Shown here: in pieces, positions 1 through 10,660 of the stretch
Layout: each line of letters opens with the position of its first letter
Position numbering within the stretch: position 1 is the first letter of the stretch
Origin: Haladaptatus caseinilyticus
GTDB taxonomy: Archaea > Halobacteriota > Halobacteria > Halobacteriales > Haladaptataceae
DNA: 64,000 nucleotides
NCBI RefSeq assembly: GCF_026248685.1
Contig: NZ_CP111036.1
Span: forward strand, 1,550,001-1,614,000
Direction: 5' to 3'
Notes under the pieces: generated by a model
Database searches by the model: none
Seen by the model: the letters and a program-made list of their open reading frames with translations, nothing else
Told to the model about the DNA's origin: nothing
Program-made: the position numbers and the translations under genes

Positions 1-66
1 CGCCAGTAATACCCTGTAGTATCTCGTGATAGCCATTTCTCCCGCTGGCCAGAAAATCGTGCACAC

Positions 67-294
67 ATGGTAGACGTAAGCCAACACAAGATGGTTCCGG
101 AGCACTCCATCGTCGATGAGGGCGAACTCGACGAAGTGCTCGAGGAATACGAAATCAAGAGTACAGACTTGCCAAAAATCAAGCGAACGGACCCAGCGTT
201 GCCTGACGATGCTGAAATCGGCGACGTGATCAAAATCGTCCGTGACTCACGAACGACAGACAGAGCAGTCGTATACCGACTCGTGGTGGAATAA
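67..294 (+). CDS. rpoH: RNA polymerase subunit H (Rpb5-like)
   Basis: Subunit H of the archaeal RNA polymerase matches the C-terminal domain of eukaryotic Rpb5 and sits at the downstream-DNA jaw of the enzyme. The protein has 75 residues, the usual size, with the typical N-terminal HKMVPEHS, a central [11 protein letters not shown] and the C-terminal [13 protein letters not shown]. It is the first gene of the polymerase operon: its TAA overlaps the rpoB2 ATG by one base, so translation is probably coupled. Only 66 bases lie upstream in the window and no clear TATA box is visible there. Confidence 0.96.
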   Translation: MVDVSQHKMVPEHSIVDEGELDEVLEEYEIKSTDLPKIKRTDPALPDDAEIGDVIKIVRDSRTTDRAVVYRLVVE

Positions 295-1850
295 TGCAAC
301 GGGAAGACAGACGCGCACTATCGAGACAGTATTTCTCGAAAGAACGACTCGCAGAGCATCACTACCGCTCGTTTAACTCCTTCCTGACTCGCGGCATGCA
401 GGAAGTTGTGACCGAGAAGGGCACTATCGACACGGATATCGGCGACAAAGAGGGCGAAGAACCGGTCTTCGTGGAACTCGGCGACGTTCGCGTCGTCACT
501 CCGCGCGTGCGTGAAGCGGACGGGAGCGAGGAGCTCCTCTATCCGCAGGAGGCCCGCCTCCGTAACATCACGTACGCCGCACCGGTCTTCATGGAAATGA
601 CCATCGTCAAAGGCGAAGGCGACGACAAACGAGTCGTCGATACGACCGAGACGAAGGTCGGCCGGATGCCGATAATGGTCGGCTCCGAGAAATGTAATAT
701 CGCCAACTTTGACGAGGAGGACCTCGTCGAAATCGGTGAAGACCCAGCAGACCCCGGTGGCTACTTCATCGTCAACGGTTCCGAGCGGGTGCTGATGACG
801 TCGGAGGACCTCGCACCGAACAAGATTCTCGCCGAATACGATACAAAATACGGCGACGAGATTCAGGTCGCAAAGACGTTTAGCCAGCGCCGAGGATACC
901 GCGCGCTGGTGCTCGTCGAGCGAACCCGTGACGGTCTGCTCGAAGTGTCGTTCCCGTCGGTTTCGGGGAGCGTCAACTTCGTCACGCTGGTTCGTGCGTT
1001 GGGACTGGAGTCGGACGAGGAAATCGTCCACCGTGTTTCCGACGACCCGGAAATCGTGAAGTTCATGCTGGAAAACCTGGAGGCTGCCGAAGTCCAGACC
1101 CAAGAGGAGGCAATCGAGTCCCTCGGGAAACGAGTCGCCTCCGGACAGGGCAAAAACTACCAGCTAAAGCGAGCGAACTACGTCATCGACCGCTACCTTC
1201 TCCCGCACCTCCACGAGGACGGCGTCGAGGAGGAGGAAGTGCGTATCAACAAGGCGTACTACCTCGCACGAATGGCCGAAGCGTGTTTCGAACTCGCACT
1301 CGGACGGCGTGACTCGGACGACAAAGACCACTACGCCAACAAACGTCTAAAGGTGTCCGGCGACCTGATGAAGGACCTGTTCCGCACGGCACTGAACAAA
1401 CTGGCACGCGACGTGAAATACCAGCTCGAACGTGCGAACATGCGTAACCGTCAGCTGTCGGTGAACACCGTCGTTCGTTCCGACGTGCTCACCGAGCGAC
1501 TCGAACATCCGATTGCGACCGGAAATTGGGTCGGTGGCCGTTCCGGCGTCTCACAGTTGGTCGACCGCACGGACTTCATGGGTGTACTCTCACACCTTCG
1601 CCGTCTGCGTAGTCCGCTGTCGCGAAGCCAGCCCCACTTCGAGGCGCGAGACCTACACGCGACCCAGTGGGGTCGCATCTGTCCCTCCGAGACGCCGGAA
1701 GGACCGAACTGTGGCCTGGTGAAGAACTTCGCGCAGGCGATGGAGTTGAGCCAGAATATCGAGGACGAACAGGAACTCAAACAGGAACTCTCGTCGATGG
1801 GCGTCGAGGGTATCCCCGGAATCGAGAGCATCGAAGGGAGCGCGGACTAA
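294..1850 (+). CDS. rpoB2: RNA polymerase subunit B'' (N-terminal half of beta)
   Basis: This is the N-terminal half of the second-largest RNA polymerase subunit, carrying the protrusion and lobe regions. The 518 residues match the B'' fragment of archaea in which the B subunit is split. Recognisable stretches are GYFIVNGSERVLM near residue 160, GRRDSDDKDHYANKRLKVSG near residue 340 and the fork-like ICPSETPEGPNCGL near residue 460. The stop is followed after 3 bases by rpoB1. The two proteins together reconstitute one beta-like subunit. Confidence 0.97.
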   Translation: MQREDRRALSRQYFSKERLAEHHYRSFNSFLTRGMQEVVTEKGTIDTDIGDKEGEEPVFVELGDVRVVTPRVREADGSEELLYPQEARLRNITYAAPVFMEMTIVKGEGDDKRVVDTTETKVGRMPIMVGSEKCNIANFDEEDLVEIGEDPADPGGYFIVNGSERVLMTSEDLAPNKILAEYDTKYGDEIQVAKTFSQRRGYRALVLVERTRDGLLEVSFPSVSGSVNFVTLVRALGLESDEEIVHRVSDDPEIVKFMLENLEAAEVQTQEEAIESLGKRVASGQGKNYQLKRANYVIDRYLLPHLHEDGVEEEEVRINKAYYLARMAEACFELALGRRDSDDKDHYANKRLKVSGDLMKDLFRTALNKLARDVKYQLERANMRNRQLSVNTVVRSDVLTERLEHPIATGNWVGGRSGVSQLVDRTDFMGVLSHLRRLRSPLSRSQPHFEARDLHATQWGRICPSETPEGPNCGLVKNFAQAMELSQNIEDEQELKQELSSMGVEGIPGIESIEGSAD

Positions 1851-1853
1851 ATC

Positions 1854-3680
1854 ATGAGCCAGGGACGAGAAGCGAAAGTATACGTCAACGGGAGTTTGGT
1901 CGGGACACATCCCGACCCGGAACAGCTTGCAGATCAGGTACGGGAGGCACGCCGACGCGGCGATGTCAGCGAGATGGTGAACGTCTCGGTCAAGGACCGT
2001 ACTCGTGAAGTCATCATAAACGCCGACGCGGGACGTGCTCGCCGACCACTCCTCGTCATCGAAAACGGCGAACCGCTCCTCGACGAGGACGAAGTCGAGG
2101 CGGTCAAACAGGGCGACCTCACCTTCGACGAACTCGTCGAGCGGGGTAAAATAGAGTTCATCGACGCCGAGGAAGAGGAGGACATCTACGTCGCCGTCGA
2201 CGAAGATGACCTCAACGAGGATCACACGCACCTCGAAATCGACCCGCAGCTCATTTTCGGTATCGGTGCCGGAATGATTCCGTACCCTGAACACAACGCC
2301 AGCCCACGTATTACGATGGGGTCGGGGATGATGAAGCAGTCGCTCGGCCTGCCAGCGGCGAACTACCGGATTCGACCGGACACGCGCCAACACCTCTTCC
2401 ACTATCCACAGTTGTCGATGGTGAAGACGCAGACGACGGAACAGATCGGTTTCGACGACCGGCCTGCGGCACAGAACTTCACCGTCGCCGTCATGAGCTA
2501 CGAAGGGTTCAACATCGAGGACGCGCTCGTTCTCAACAGCGGTTCGGTTGACCGCGCCCTCGCACGCTCGCACTTCTTCCGCACGTACGAAGGTGAAGAA
2601 CGACGCTACCCCGGTGGTCAGGAAGACCGATTCGAGATCCCGAGCGACGACGTGCGTGGTGCTCGCGGTGAGGATGCGTACACGCATTTGGACGAGGACG
2701 GGTTGGTGAACCCCGAGACACGCGTCGACGAAAACAGCGTTCTGCTCGGTAAGACGAGCCCACCACGATTCCTCGAAGAGCCGGACGACATGGGCGGCCT
2801 GTCGCCACAGAAACGCCGCGAGACGAGCGTCACGATGCGCTCGGGCGAATCCGGCGTCGTCGACACCGTCACACTGATGGAGGGCGAGGACGGTTCGAAG
2901 CTCTCGAAAGTGTCCGTTCGTGACGAGCGAATCCCCGAACTCGGGGACAAGTTCGCATCGCGACACGGTCAGAAAGGCGTCGTCGGCCACATCGCGCCGC
3001 AGGAGGACATGCCCTTCACGCAGGAAGGTGTCGTCCCTGACCTCATCGTCAACCCGCACGCACTTCCGTCGCGCATGACGGTCGGGCACGTGTTGGAGAT
3101 GATCGGTGGCAAAGTCGGTGCGCTCGAAGGACGGCGCGTCGATGGGACCGCCTTCACCGGCGAAGACAAAGAGGAACTCCGTTCGGCCCTCGAAGCTCGT
3201 GGGTACAAATCCTCCGGCAAGGAGATAATGTACTCCGGTGTGACGGGTGAGAAAATCGAGGCGGAGATTTTCGTCGGCACTATTCTGTATCACAAGCTCT
3301 ACCACATGGTGTCGAACAAGCTCCACGCCCGGTCGCGCGGACCGGTCCAGGTGCTGACGCGCCAGCCGACCGAAGGTCGTGCCCGCGAGGGTGGCCTTCG
3401 TGTCGGGGAGATGGAGCGCGAAGTGCTCATCGGACACGGTGCGGCATTGGCGCTCAAGGAACGGCTTCTCGACTCTTCCGACCGCGAATGGATTTACGTC
3501 TGCGGTCAGTGTGGCATGAGCGCAGTCGAGAACATCGACCAGAACCGCGTGTACTGTCCGAACTGTGAGGAGGAGACGGATATCCACGAAATAGAGATGA
3601 GCTACGCGTTCAAGCTCCTCCTCGACGAAATGAAGGCGCTCGGAATCGCACCGCGACTCGAACTGGAGGACGCAGTCTAA
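1854..3680 (+). CDS. rpoB1: RNA polymerase subunit B' (C-terminal half of beta)
   Basis: This is the C-terminal half of the split second-largest RNA polymerase subunit (608 residues), forming the hybrid-binding and wall regions. Visible motifs are [12 protein letters not shown] near residues 363-375, one of the most conserved stretches of the family, and a C-terminal zinc ribbon with two CxxC pairs (CGQC and CPNC) near residues 549-572. The anchor-like stretch [17 protein letters not shown] precedes the zinc ribbon. The gene sits between rpoB2 and rpoA1, 1 base before the latter. Confidence 0.97.
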   Translation: MSQGREAKVYVNGSLVGTHPDPEQLADQVREARRRGDVSEMVNVSVKDRTREVIINADAGRARRPLLVIENGEPLLDEDEVEAVKQGDLTFDELVERGKIEFIDAEEEEDIYVAVDEDDLNEDHTHLEIDPQLIFGIGAGMIPYPEHNASPRITMGSGMMKQSLGLPAANYRIRPDTRQHLFHYPQLSMVKTQTTEQIGFDDRPAAQNFTVAVMSYEGFNIEDALVLNSGSVDRALARSHFFRTYEGEERRYPGGQEDRFEIPSDDVRGARGEDAYTHLDEDGLVNPETRVDENSVLLGKTSPPRFLEEPDDMGGLSPQKRRETSVTMRSGESGVVDTVTLMEGEDGSKLSKVSVRDERIPELGDKFASRHGQKGVVGHIAPQEDMPFTQEGVVPDLIVNPHALPSRMTVGHVLEMIGGKVGALEGRRVDGTAFTGEDKEELRSALEARGYKSSGKEIMYSGVTGEKIEAEIFVGTILYHKLYHMVSNKLHARSRGPVQVLTRQPTEGRAREGGLRVGEMEREVLIGHGAALALKERLLDSSDREWIYVCGQCGMSAVENIDQNRVYCPNCEEETDIHEIEMSYAFKLLLDEMKALGIAPRLELEDAV

Positions 3681-3681
3681 C

Positions 3682-6612
3682 ATGGCAACAAATCAAACTC
3701 CCAAGGAGATCGGCTCCATCAGCTTCGGCCTGATGGACCCGGAGGAGTACCGCGAGATGTCGGCGACGAAAATCATTACCGCCGACACGTACGACGACGA
3801 CGGGTTCCCCATCGATATGGGGCTCATGGACCCACGACTGGGCGTCATCGACCCCGGTCTGGAATGTAAGACCTGTGGGCAACACTCCGGGTCTTGTAAC
3901 GGCCACTTCGGTCACATCGAACTCGCTGCACCGGTCATCCACGTCGGCTTTACGAAACTCATCCGCAGACTGCTTCGTGGTACTTGCCGTGATTGCTCCC
4001 GACTCCTCCTCACTGAGGAAGAACAGGAAAAATACCACGATATGCTCACGCGGACGAAGGAACTCGGGAACGATATCACCGACGTGACGAAGGCCGCGAT
4101 TCGGGAGGCACGCAAGAAGGACCGCTGTCCGCACTGTGGCGAAGTCCAGTACGACATCAACCACGAAAAACCCACGACCTACTACGAGGTTCAGCAGGTT
4201 CTCACGAGCGAGTACTCGGAGCGCATCGCCTCGGCGATGCAAGGTCGGAACGAGGACGGTGAAGAGGACGAAGAGCGCGAACCAATCGCGCCGCCAGAAC
4301 TCGCAGAAGAGACGGGTATCGACCTCTCTCGCATCAACCAGATTATCTCGGGCGAGTTCCGTCCACGAGAGGAAGACCGCAAGGCCATCGAGAAAGCGCT
4401 GGACATCGACCTCACGACCGAGGACATGAACAAACTAATGCCCTCGGACATTCGCGACTGGTTCGAAGACATCCCGGACGAGGATATCGAAGCGCTCGGT
4501 ATTGACTCCGACCGCTCGCGCCCCGAATGGATGATTCTTACTGTCCTCCCTGTACCGCCAGTCACTGCTCGGCCGTCGATTACGCTGGACAACGGCCAGC
4601 GTTCCGAGGACGACTTGACGCACAAGTTGGTGGACATCATCCGCATCAACCAGCGGTTCATGGAGAACCGCGAGGCTGGTGCCCCACAGCTGATCATCGA
4701 GGACTTGTGGGAACTGCTTCAGTACCACGTTACGACGTTCATGGACAACGAGATTTCGGGCACGCCGCCTGCCCGTCATCGTTCCGGACGTCCGCTAAAG
4801 ACGCTCAGCCAGCGATTGAAGGGGAAGGAGGGCCGATTCCGTGGCTCGCTGTCCGGAAAGCGTGTGAACTTCTCCGCACGTACCGTCATCAGCCCGGACC
4901 CGACCCTCTCGCTGAACGAAGTCGGTGTCCCACGACGCGTCGCCCGTGAGATGACGCAGACGATGAACGTCACGCCGCGCAACATCGAGGAAGCGCAGCG
5001 CTACGTTCGAAACGGCCCGGAGGGGCATCCCGGCGCGAACTACGTCAAACGACCCGACGGACGGCGACTGAAGGTCACCGAAAAGAACTGCGAGGAACTG
5101 TCGGAGAAGGTGGAACCGGGCTGGGAAGTCAACCGCCATCTGGTGGACGGCGACATCGTCATCTTCAACCGACAGCCGTCCCTGCACCGGATGTCGATCA
5201 TGGCCCACGAAGTGGTCGTAATGCCGTACAAGACGTTCCGTCTGAACACTGTCGTCTGTCCGCCATACAACGCGGACTTCGACGGGGACGAGATGAACAT
5301 GCACGCCCTCCAAAACGAGGAAGCACGCGCGGAGGCGCGCGTGCTCATGCGCGTGCAGGAACAAATCCTGTCCCCGCGCTTCGGTGAGAACATCATCGGC
5401 GCGATTCAGGACCACATCTCGGGAACGTACCTCCTCACACACGAGAACCCGCACTTCAACGAGACGCAGGCGCTCGACCTGCTCCGTGCGACTCGAATCG
5501 ACGAACTGCCGGAACCCGACGGCGAGGAAGACGACGGCACGCCGTACTGGACCGGCCGGACGTTGTTCTCGGAACTGCTCCCCGACGGACTCGAACTGGA
5601 GTTCTCCAGTTCGGCTGGCGACACCGTCGTCATCGAAAACGGCCAACTCGTCAGCGGGACCATCGACGAGGATGCAGTCGGTGCGTTCGGCGGGGAAATC
5701 GTCGACACCATCTGCAAGGTGTACGGCGAAACCCGCGCGCGTCACTTCATCAACGAAGTCGCGACGCTGGCGATGCGTGCCATCATGCACTTCGGCTTCT
5801 CCATCGGTATCGACGACGAGACGATTCCGACGGCGGCCCAAGAGCAGATCGACGAGGCGATCGACAACGCATACGACCGCGTTCAAAACCTCATCACGAC
5901 GTACGAGAACGGCGAACTCGAATCCCTGCCGGGACGAACGGTGGACGAGACGCTCGAAATGAAGATCATGCAGACGCTCGGCAAGGCACGTGACTCCGCC
6001 GGTGACATCGCGGAGGACCACTTCGCCGACGAGAACCCGGCAGTGATCATGGCCGAATCGGGTGCTCGTGGGTCGCTCCTGAACCTGACCCAGATGGCCG
6101 GTTGTGTCGGTCAGCAGGCAGTTCGGGGCGAGCGAATTAATCGCGGGTACGAAGACCGTACCCTGAGCCACTTTCAGGCGGACGACCTGTCCGCTGACGC
6201 CCATGGATTCGTGGAACACTCCTACACCGGCGGCCTGAGTCCGCTCGAGTTCTTCTTCCACGCAATGGGTGGTCGAGAGGGGCTCGTGGACACGGCAGTC
6301 CGTACCTCCAAGTCCGGATACCTCCAGCGCCGTCTGATTAACGCGCTGTCCGAACTCGAAACGCAGTACGACGGAACGGTGCGCGATACCAGCGACACCA
6401 TCGTCCAGTTCGAGTTCGGCGAGGACGGCACCTCGCCGGTTCGGGTGTCCTCGGACGAGGAGAACCCGATCGACGTCGAAAGTATCGCAGACCGAATCAT
6501 AGATGAGGAGTTCGACAGCGAGAACCGCAAGCTCGAATTCCTCGGCGAGCGGCAACCGCCGACGAACCTCTCCGAACACGCCGACGCACGGCAGGTGGAA
6601 TCAGATGACTGA
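3682..6612 (+). CDS. rpoA1: RNA polymerase subunit A' (N-terminal part of beta')
   Basis: This is the catalytic large-subunit fragment of RNA polymerase (976 residues). The magnesium-binding motif [10 protein letters not shown] lies at residues 530-539, its three Asp being D532, D534 and D536. Clamp zinc sites are visible as CKTCG followed by C and H residues near 60-78, and as CRDC with CPHC near 100-150. Between the second zinc site and the clamp there is a halophile-type acidic insertion, about residues 168-250. It contains an XRE-like helix-turn-helix at 204-243. The 3' end overlaps the rpoA2 start by 8 bases. Confidence 0.97.
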   Translation: MATNQTPKEIGSISFGLMDPEEYREMSATKIITADTYDDDGFPIDMGLMDPRLGVIDPGLECKTCGQHSGSCNGHFGHIELAAPVIHVGFTKLIRRLLRGTCRDCSRLLLTEEEQEKYHDMLTRTKELGNDITDVTKAAIREARKKDRCPHCGEVQYDINHEKPTTYYEVQQVLTSEYSERIASAMQGRNEDGEEDEEREPIAPPELAEETGIDLSRINQIISGEFRPREEDRKAIEKALDIDLTTEDMNKLMPSDIRDWFEDIPDEDIEALGIDSDRSRPEWMILTVLPVPPVTARPSITLDNGQRSEDDLTHKLVDIIRINQRFMENREAGAPQLIIEDLWELLQYHVTTFMDNEISGTPPARHRSGRPLKTLSQRLKGKEGRFRGSLSGKRVNFSARTVISPDPTLSLNEVGVPRRVAREMTQTMNVTPRNIEEAQRYVRNGPEGHPGANYVKRPDGRRLKVTEKNCEELSEKVEPGWEVNRHLVDGDIVIFNRQPSLHRMSIMAHEVVVMPYKTFRLNTVVCPPYNADFDGDEMNMHALQNEEARAEARVLMRVQEQILSPRFGENIIGAIQDHISGTYLLTHENPHFNETQALDLLRATRIDELPEPDGEEDDGTPYWTGRTLFSELLPDGLELEFSSSAGDTVVIENGQLVSGTIDEDAVGAFGGEIVDTICKVYGETRARHFINEVATLAMRAIMHFGFSIGIDDETIPTAAQEQIDEAIDNAYDRVQNLITTYENGELESLPGRTVDETLEMKIMQTLGKARDSAGDIAEDHFADENPAVIMAESGARGSLLNLTQMAGCVGQQAVRGERINRGYEDRTLSHFQADDLSADAHGFVEHSYTGGLSPLEFFFHAMGGREGLVDTAVRTSKSGYLQRRLINALSELETQYDGTVRDTSDTIVQFEFGEDGTSPVRVSSDEENPIDVESIADRIIDEEFDSENRKLEFLGERQPPTNLSEHADARQVESDD

Positions 6613-7786
6613 AGTTACGGACGACATGGAGGCCATCGTGGAGGATACGGAACTCCCACGACGCCTCAAAGACGAAGTGTACGAGACCATCGAAACACGC
6701 GATGGTGTCACCGTCGAACAGACCGACGAAATCGCACGCGCGGTCGAAACTCGCTACTTCAATACGCGAGTCGACCCGCTCGACCCGGTCGGAACGGTGA
6801 GCGCCCAGTCCATCGGGGAACCGGGAACGCAGATGACGATGAACACGTTCCACTACGCGGGTGTGGCGGAAATCGACGTGACACAGGGTCTCCCACGACT
6901 CATCGAACTCGTGGACGCCCGAAAGACGCCGGACACGCCGATGATGACGGTGTTCTTGGAGGACGAATACGCCGACAATCGCGAACGCGCCCACGAAGTC
7001 GTCTGGCAGATCGAGGCGACGAAAATTTTGGCGCTGGGTGACATCTCGACCAACGTCGCCGACATGATCGTCTCCATCAACCTGAACGAGGATACGCTCA
7101 AAGAGCGGATGATAACGCCCGACGAAGTCGCGGGCATCATCGAGGATAGCCTCGGCGTCACGACGAACCAGCAGGGGACGGTCATCGAGTTCGGCCCCGA
7201 CCAGCCGAGTTACCGCAAGCTCCTCCAACTGGTCGAGGAACTCCGCGAAATCGTCTTCAAAGGTATCGAGGACATTACACGCGTCGTCATCCGAAAGGAG
7301 CAGACCGACGACGGTGAGGAGTTCGTCCTCTACACCGAAGGGTCGGCGTTCGGTGACGTCATCGAAATCGAGGGCGTGGACGCCTCACGCACCACGTCGA
7401 ACAACATCCACGAAATTTACCGCAACCTCGGCGTCGAGGCGGCCCGCGAGGCCATCATCGAGGAGACGATGGACACCCTCGAAGAACAGGGTCTCGACGA
7501 CGTGAACGTTCGTCACCTGATGCTCGTGTCGGACATCATGACCAACCGTGGGACGATCGAATCCATCGGTCGACACGGTATCTCCGGAAGCAAGGAATCC
7601 GTGCTCGCACGTGCGGCATTCGAGGTGACGGTGAATCACCTGCTCGATGCTGCAATCCACGGCGAAGTCGATGACCTGAACGGTGTCATCGAGAACGTCA
7701 TCGTCGGGAAGCCGATCAAACTCGGAACCGGTGACGTTGACCTCCGAATGGGTTCGGTCAGTCGCGGCGCGGAACCCTCCGACTGA
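6605..7786 (+). CDS. rpoA2: RNA polymerase subunit A'' (C-terminal part of beta')
   Basis: This is the C-terminal fragment of the largest RNA polymerase subunit (393 residues), holding the trigger loop and jaw. [18 protein letters not shown] near residues 71-90 is the classic trigger-loop sequence. The end carries a conserved [21 protein letters not shown] stretch in the cleft region. The frame is open further upstream, but the ATG at 6605 gives the family N-terminus and an 8-base overlap with rpoA1, which fits translational coupling. Confidence 0.97.
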   Translation: MTEVTDDMEAIVEDTELPRRLKDEVYETIETRDGVTVEQTDEIARAVETRYFNTRVDPLDPVGTVSAQSIGEPGTQMTMNTFHYAGVAEIDVTQGLPRLIELVDARKTPDTPMMTVFLEDEYADNRERAHEVVWQIEATKILALGDISTNVADMIVSINLNEDTLKERMITPDEVAGIIEDSLGVTTNQQGTVIEFGPDQPSYRKLLQLVEELREIVFKGIEDITRVVIRKEQTDDGEEFVLYTEGSAFGDVIEIEGVDASRTTSNNIHEIYRNLGVEAAREAIIEETMDTLEEQGLDDVNVRHLMLVSDIMTNRGTIESIGRHGISGSKESVLARAAFEVTVNHLLDAAIHGEVDDLNGVIENVIVGKPIKLGTGDVDLRMGSVSRGAEPSD

Positions 7787-8232
7787 TGACGGTCACGCTC
7801 TCGGATACGGCACGCCAGTACATCGCCCTCTTCGAGGACGAGACGGGGGCCACCGCCCACGACTGCGTCGTGCTCGGTGACGAGGACGACGAAGACGAGG
7901 CGGAGAAACGAGTCGTCTTCGTCGTCAAACCCGGCGAGATGGGCCAAGCCATCGGACCGGGTGGGAAGAACGTCCAAACCGTCGAAGAACATCTCGGCGC
8001 GGACGTGGAACTGGTCGAGGATGCGAACACGGCGGCGACGTTCGTCGCGAACGCGCTCGCACCGGCCGAAGTCCGTCACGTCACCATCAGCGAAAACGAC
8101 GACACGGTGGCCTATGCGGAGGTCGCACAGGCGGACACCGGTGTCGCCATCGGTTCCGGCGGTCGCAACATCGAAACCGCGAAGCTATTGGCCGAGCGCC
8201 ACTTCGACGTGACCGACATCCAGTTGACCTGA
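7786..8232 (+). CDS. nusA: NusA-like transcription factor with two KH domains
   Basis: Archaeal NusA consists only of the two KH RNA-binding domains, unlike the larger bacterial protein. The 148 residues show one KH loop at GPGGKN (near residue 57) and a second at GSGGRN (near residue 125). The start codon overlaps the rpoA2 stop as ATGA, and the gene always follows the A'' gene in archaea. It probably acts with the polymerase in elongation or termination, but its archaeal role is less well defined than in bacteria. Confidence 0.94.
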   Translation: MTVTLSDTARQYIALFEDETGATAHDCVVLGDEDDEDEAEKRVVFVVKPGEMGQAIGPGGKNVQTVEEHLGADVELVEDANTAATFVANALAPAEVRHVTISENDDTVAYAEVAQADTGVAIGSGGRNIETAKLLAERHFDVTDIQLT

Positions 8233-8451
8233 TTCGGTCGTCAGAATCGAACGGTTGAACCGACGTTCCCGGTCTTCTTTACGTTATATCGTTCAGCGTC
8301 GTTCGGTTTCGCCTTGTCATAGCTTATCGATCCGAGCGAAAATCGGCGAACGAACCCGTTGGCTCCGCTTAGAATCGATGAAACGCGCTCAAATCCCTTT
8401 ATCGACCCCTTTCGAGCGACCTGCAGGCGTTTCGCCGTTCGTAAAAGGGGA

Positions 8452-8485
8452 CGCTTAAGTAGCTCCATCGGATAGTCCACGTCAT
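8452..8485 (+). promoter_or_regulatory. Promoter of rps12-rps7
   Basis: A TATA-like CGCTTAAGTA at 8452-8461 lies about 30 nt before the rps12 ATG, giving a nearly leaderless transcript. Together with the 253-base gap after nusA this suggests that the ribosomal pair has its own promoter in addition to read-through from the polymerase genes. Confidence 0.6.
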
Positions 8486-8914
8486 ATGGCGAACGGTAAG
8501 TACGCGGCTCGGAAGCTGAAGAAAGACCGCCAGAACCACCGGTGGTCTGACTCCGATTACGCCCGACGAGAGCGTGGTCTCGGTGAGAAATCCGATCCTC
8601 TCGAAGGCGCGCCGCAAGGCCGAGGTATCGTGCTGGAGAAGGTGGGCATCGAAGCGAAACAGCCCAACTCCGCGATTCGAAAATGTGTCCGTGTCCAGCT
8701 TATCAAGAACGGTAAGCAGGTGACGGCGTTCTGTCCCGGCGACGGTGCGATCTCGTTCATCGACGAACACGACGAGGTTACCATCGCGGGTATCGGCGGT
8801 GCGAAAGGTCGCGCAATGGGTGACCTTTCCGGCGTCAACTACAAGGTAGAGAAAGTCAACGGCGTGAGCCTGGAAGAACTGGTTCGCGGAAACGCGGAGA
8901 AACCGGTGCGATAA
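8486..8914 (+). CDS. rps12: Small ribosomal subunit protein uS12
   Basis: uS12 sits at the decoding centre of the 30S subunit. The 142 residues have the archaeal/eukaryal form, with the decoding loop [15 protein letters not shown] near residues 55-72 and [14 protein letters not shown] after it. The start [16 protein letters not shown] is the normal archaeal N-terminus. The stop is 3 bases before rps7, so the two are co-translated. Confidence 0.97.
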   Translation: MANGKYAARKLKKDRQNHRWSDSDYARRERGLGEKSDPLEGAPQGRGIVLEKVGIEAKQPNSAIRKCVRVQLIKNGKQVTAFCPGDGAISFIDEHDEVTIAGIGGAKGRAMGDLSGVNYKVEKVNGVSLEELVRGNAEKPVR

Positions 8915-8917
8915 ATC

Positions 8918-9535
8918 ATGAGTGCAGACGAAGAACAACCGGAACCCGACGCACACGTTGGTACGGAAGACGAAGGTGCCGCCGCGGAACTGTTCGGCAC
9001 GTGGGACGTGACGAACATCGAATTCTCCGACCCGAGCACGGAGCGCTACATCTCCGTCACGCCCGTCGCTCATACGATGGGTCGTCACGCTGGAAAGCAG
9101 TTCCAGAAGAGCGAGGTCAGCATCGTCGAACGACTCATCAACCGTCTCATGCAGACGGAGGAGAACACGGGCAAGAAACAGCAGACGATGAAGATCGTCC
9201 GCTCCGCGTTCGACATCATCCACGAGCGCACCGAGGAGAACCCGGTGCAGGTGCTCGTTCAAGCGGTCGAGAACGCCGCTCCACGTGAGGAGACCGTTCG
9301 CCTGAAATACGGTGGCATCTCCGTCCCGAAAGCGGTCGACGTCGCACCTCAGCGCCGTGTTGACCAGTCGCTCAAGTTCATCGCGGAAGGCACTCACGGG
9401 TCCTCGTTCAAGACCCCGACGGACGCCGAGGAAGCGCTGGCACAACAGCTCATCGGTGCCGCGGACTACGACGTCCAGACCTACGCTATCAACCAGAAAG
9501 AAGAGAAAGAGCGCGTCGCCGCTGCGGCACGCTAA
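8918..9535 (+). CDS. rps7: Small ribosomal subunit protein uS7
   Basis: uS7 organises the head of the 30S subunit near the E site. The 205 residues begin with an acidic halophilic extension (about 25 residues). The conserved core follows: HTMGRHAGKQF, ERLINRLMQTEENTGKK, a stretch around NPVQVLVQAVENAAPREE, and SLKFIAEG. The gene follows rps12 directly. A pyrimidine-rich tract with several T runs begins right after the stop (9536-9556) and may end the transcript. Confidence 0.97.
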   Translation: MSADEEQPEPDAHVGTEDEGAAAELFGTWDVTNIEFSDPSTERYISVTPVAHTMGRHAGKQFQKSEVSIVERLINRLMQTEENTGKKQQTMKIVRSAFDIIHERTEENPVQVLVQAVENAAPREETVRLKYGGISVPKAVDVAPQRRVDQSLKFIAEGTHGSSFKTPTDAEEALAQQLIGAADYDVQTYAINQKEEKERVAAAAR

Positions 9536-9764
9536 GTTTCTTCTCTCTCTTCTTGGATCCGGTTTTCCCTTGTTTTCGCTCTTTACAGCGACGGCGCTTG
9601 GATACGGGTCACTCCCTTAGCGGTGCAAAACCGACAGCCGGTTACTCAAACGGTTACAGAGCTATCGCTCGCTGGTGTCGACTCCAAATACGCCTCGCTA
9701 CCGCGCCGTACTCGTCGCGCCATCGTGATTTGTGTCGATGACTGGCTTCTTCGAAAATCCTTCT

Positions 9765-10520
9765 TCAGTCCGCGGCCTGCCCGCCATCGCCGCCGCCAAG
9801 GACGTACTCCCGTGCGGCATCGACGAGCGCCTTTCGGTACTCGCTCTCGTCGGGGTCGTCCGCGAGCGAGAGGAACCGATATTTGAACCCTTGTACGTCT
9901 ACGGTCGGGGCGTCGCGGGAGGCGGTGCGGGCGAGGTCGTAGAGTTGGTGGTCACGGGCGACCAGGTCGTGGCGTTCGACCAAGGCGAGGGCGAACGCGG
10001 CGTTCACCGCCGTCATCTCCGGGTCGGTGGTGGCGGTCATTCGCCTGCCACGGGAGTGTGTCGGGCGGTCCGCAATCGCGGCGGCTAGTTCCGATTCGAG
10101 AAACGCGACGAGTTTTTCGCTCGGGCCGACCCGGAGGGTGATGTCGTCGGCGTATATGTCCTTCATGTGGTTCGCAATCTGATAACAGTGGGTGAGCTTT
10201 CGACGCTCGACCGACCGCCCGGCGAAGGCGAGGAAAAGTACTTCCGCGGTCGATTGCGTATGCGATGGATGCGACTGTTCGTTGCGGGCCATGTGCGAAT
10301 ACTCGTGGAGTGCGAGTTCGCGGGCCATCGCACTGGTCGCGGCCTGTCGCGAGATGTTGAGGATGTGGTACTCTCCGGGATGGGAGGTCCACGTTCGCTC
10401 GTCAGGGTCGTCGCGAACACGGACGTGAACCGGTCTCTCGAGGTCGTGTTCGGTTTCGAAGAGGCTGGAGGCGCTGAGAAATGGGGTCGGGGGTGTAGAA
10501 CCGTGTACTCGAACATCCAT
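9765..10520 (-). CDS. Predicted HExxH metalloprotease, DUF5781-like
   Basis: The protein has 251 residues. HEYSH at residues 72-76 is a zincin motif (HExxH) preceded by a helix ARELAL, so a zinc-dependent peptidase is likely. Later glutamates such as the one in STAEVLF could be the third ligand. I recognise it as the haloarchaeal family called DUF5781, from memory. It has no signal peptide and should be cytoplasmic. The ATG at 10520 is preferred over a GTG at 10535 because MDVRVHG looks like the family start. It lies antisense between rps7 and EF-2, a position that suggests a link to translation. Its substrate is unknown. Confidence 0.8.
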   Translation of the reverse strand: MDVRVHGSTPPTPFLSASSLFETEHDLERPVHVRVRDDPDERTWTSHPGEYHILNISRQAATSAMARELALHEYSHMARNEQSHPSHTQSTAEVLFLAFAGRSVERRKLTHCYQIANHMKDIYADDITLRVGPSEKLVAFLESELAAAIADRPTHSRGRRMTATTDPEMTAVNAAFALALVERHDLVARDHQLYDLARTASRDAPTVDVQGFKYRFLSLADDPDESEYRKALVDAAREYVLGGGDGGQAAD

Positions 10521-10660
10521 GCATGTCGTTGACACGGCTTGAACGGGTATTACTCTTGTGCCGTATGTGACTGTTTGGCAGGGTAATGCGCCATTTCGGG
10601 GTGATATCCGGGCGGCAAAACACTACGCTTTTCAACCTCGTACAGGTAGGAATACCCAAT

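Noticed and set aside
1653-3683. A 676-codon open frame antisense to rpoB1
   Set aside because: Same codon-bias effect; the sense strand is an unambiguous RNA polymerase gene.
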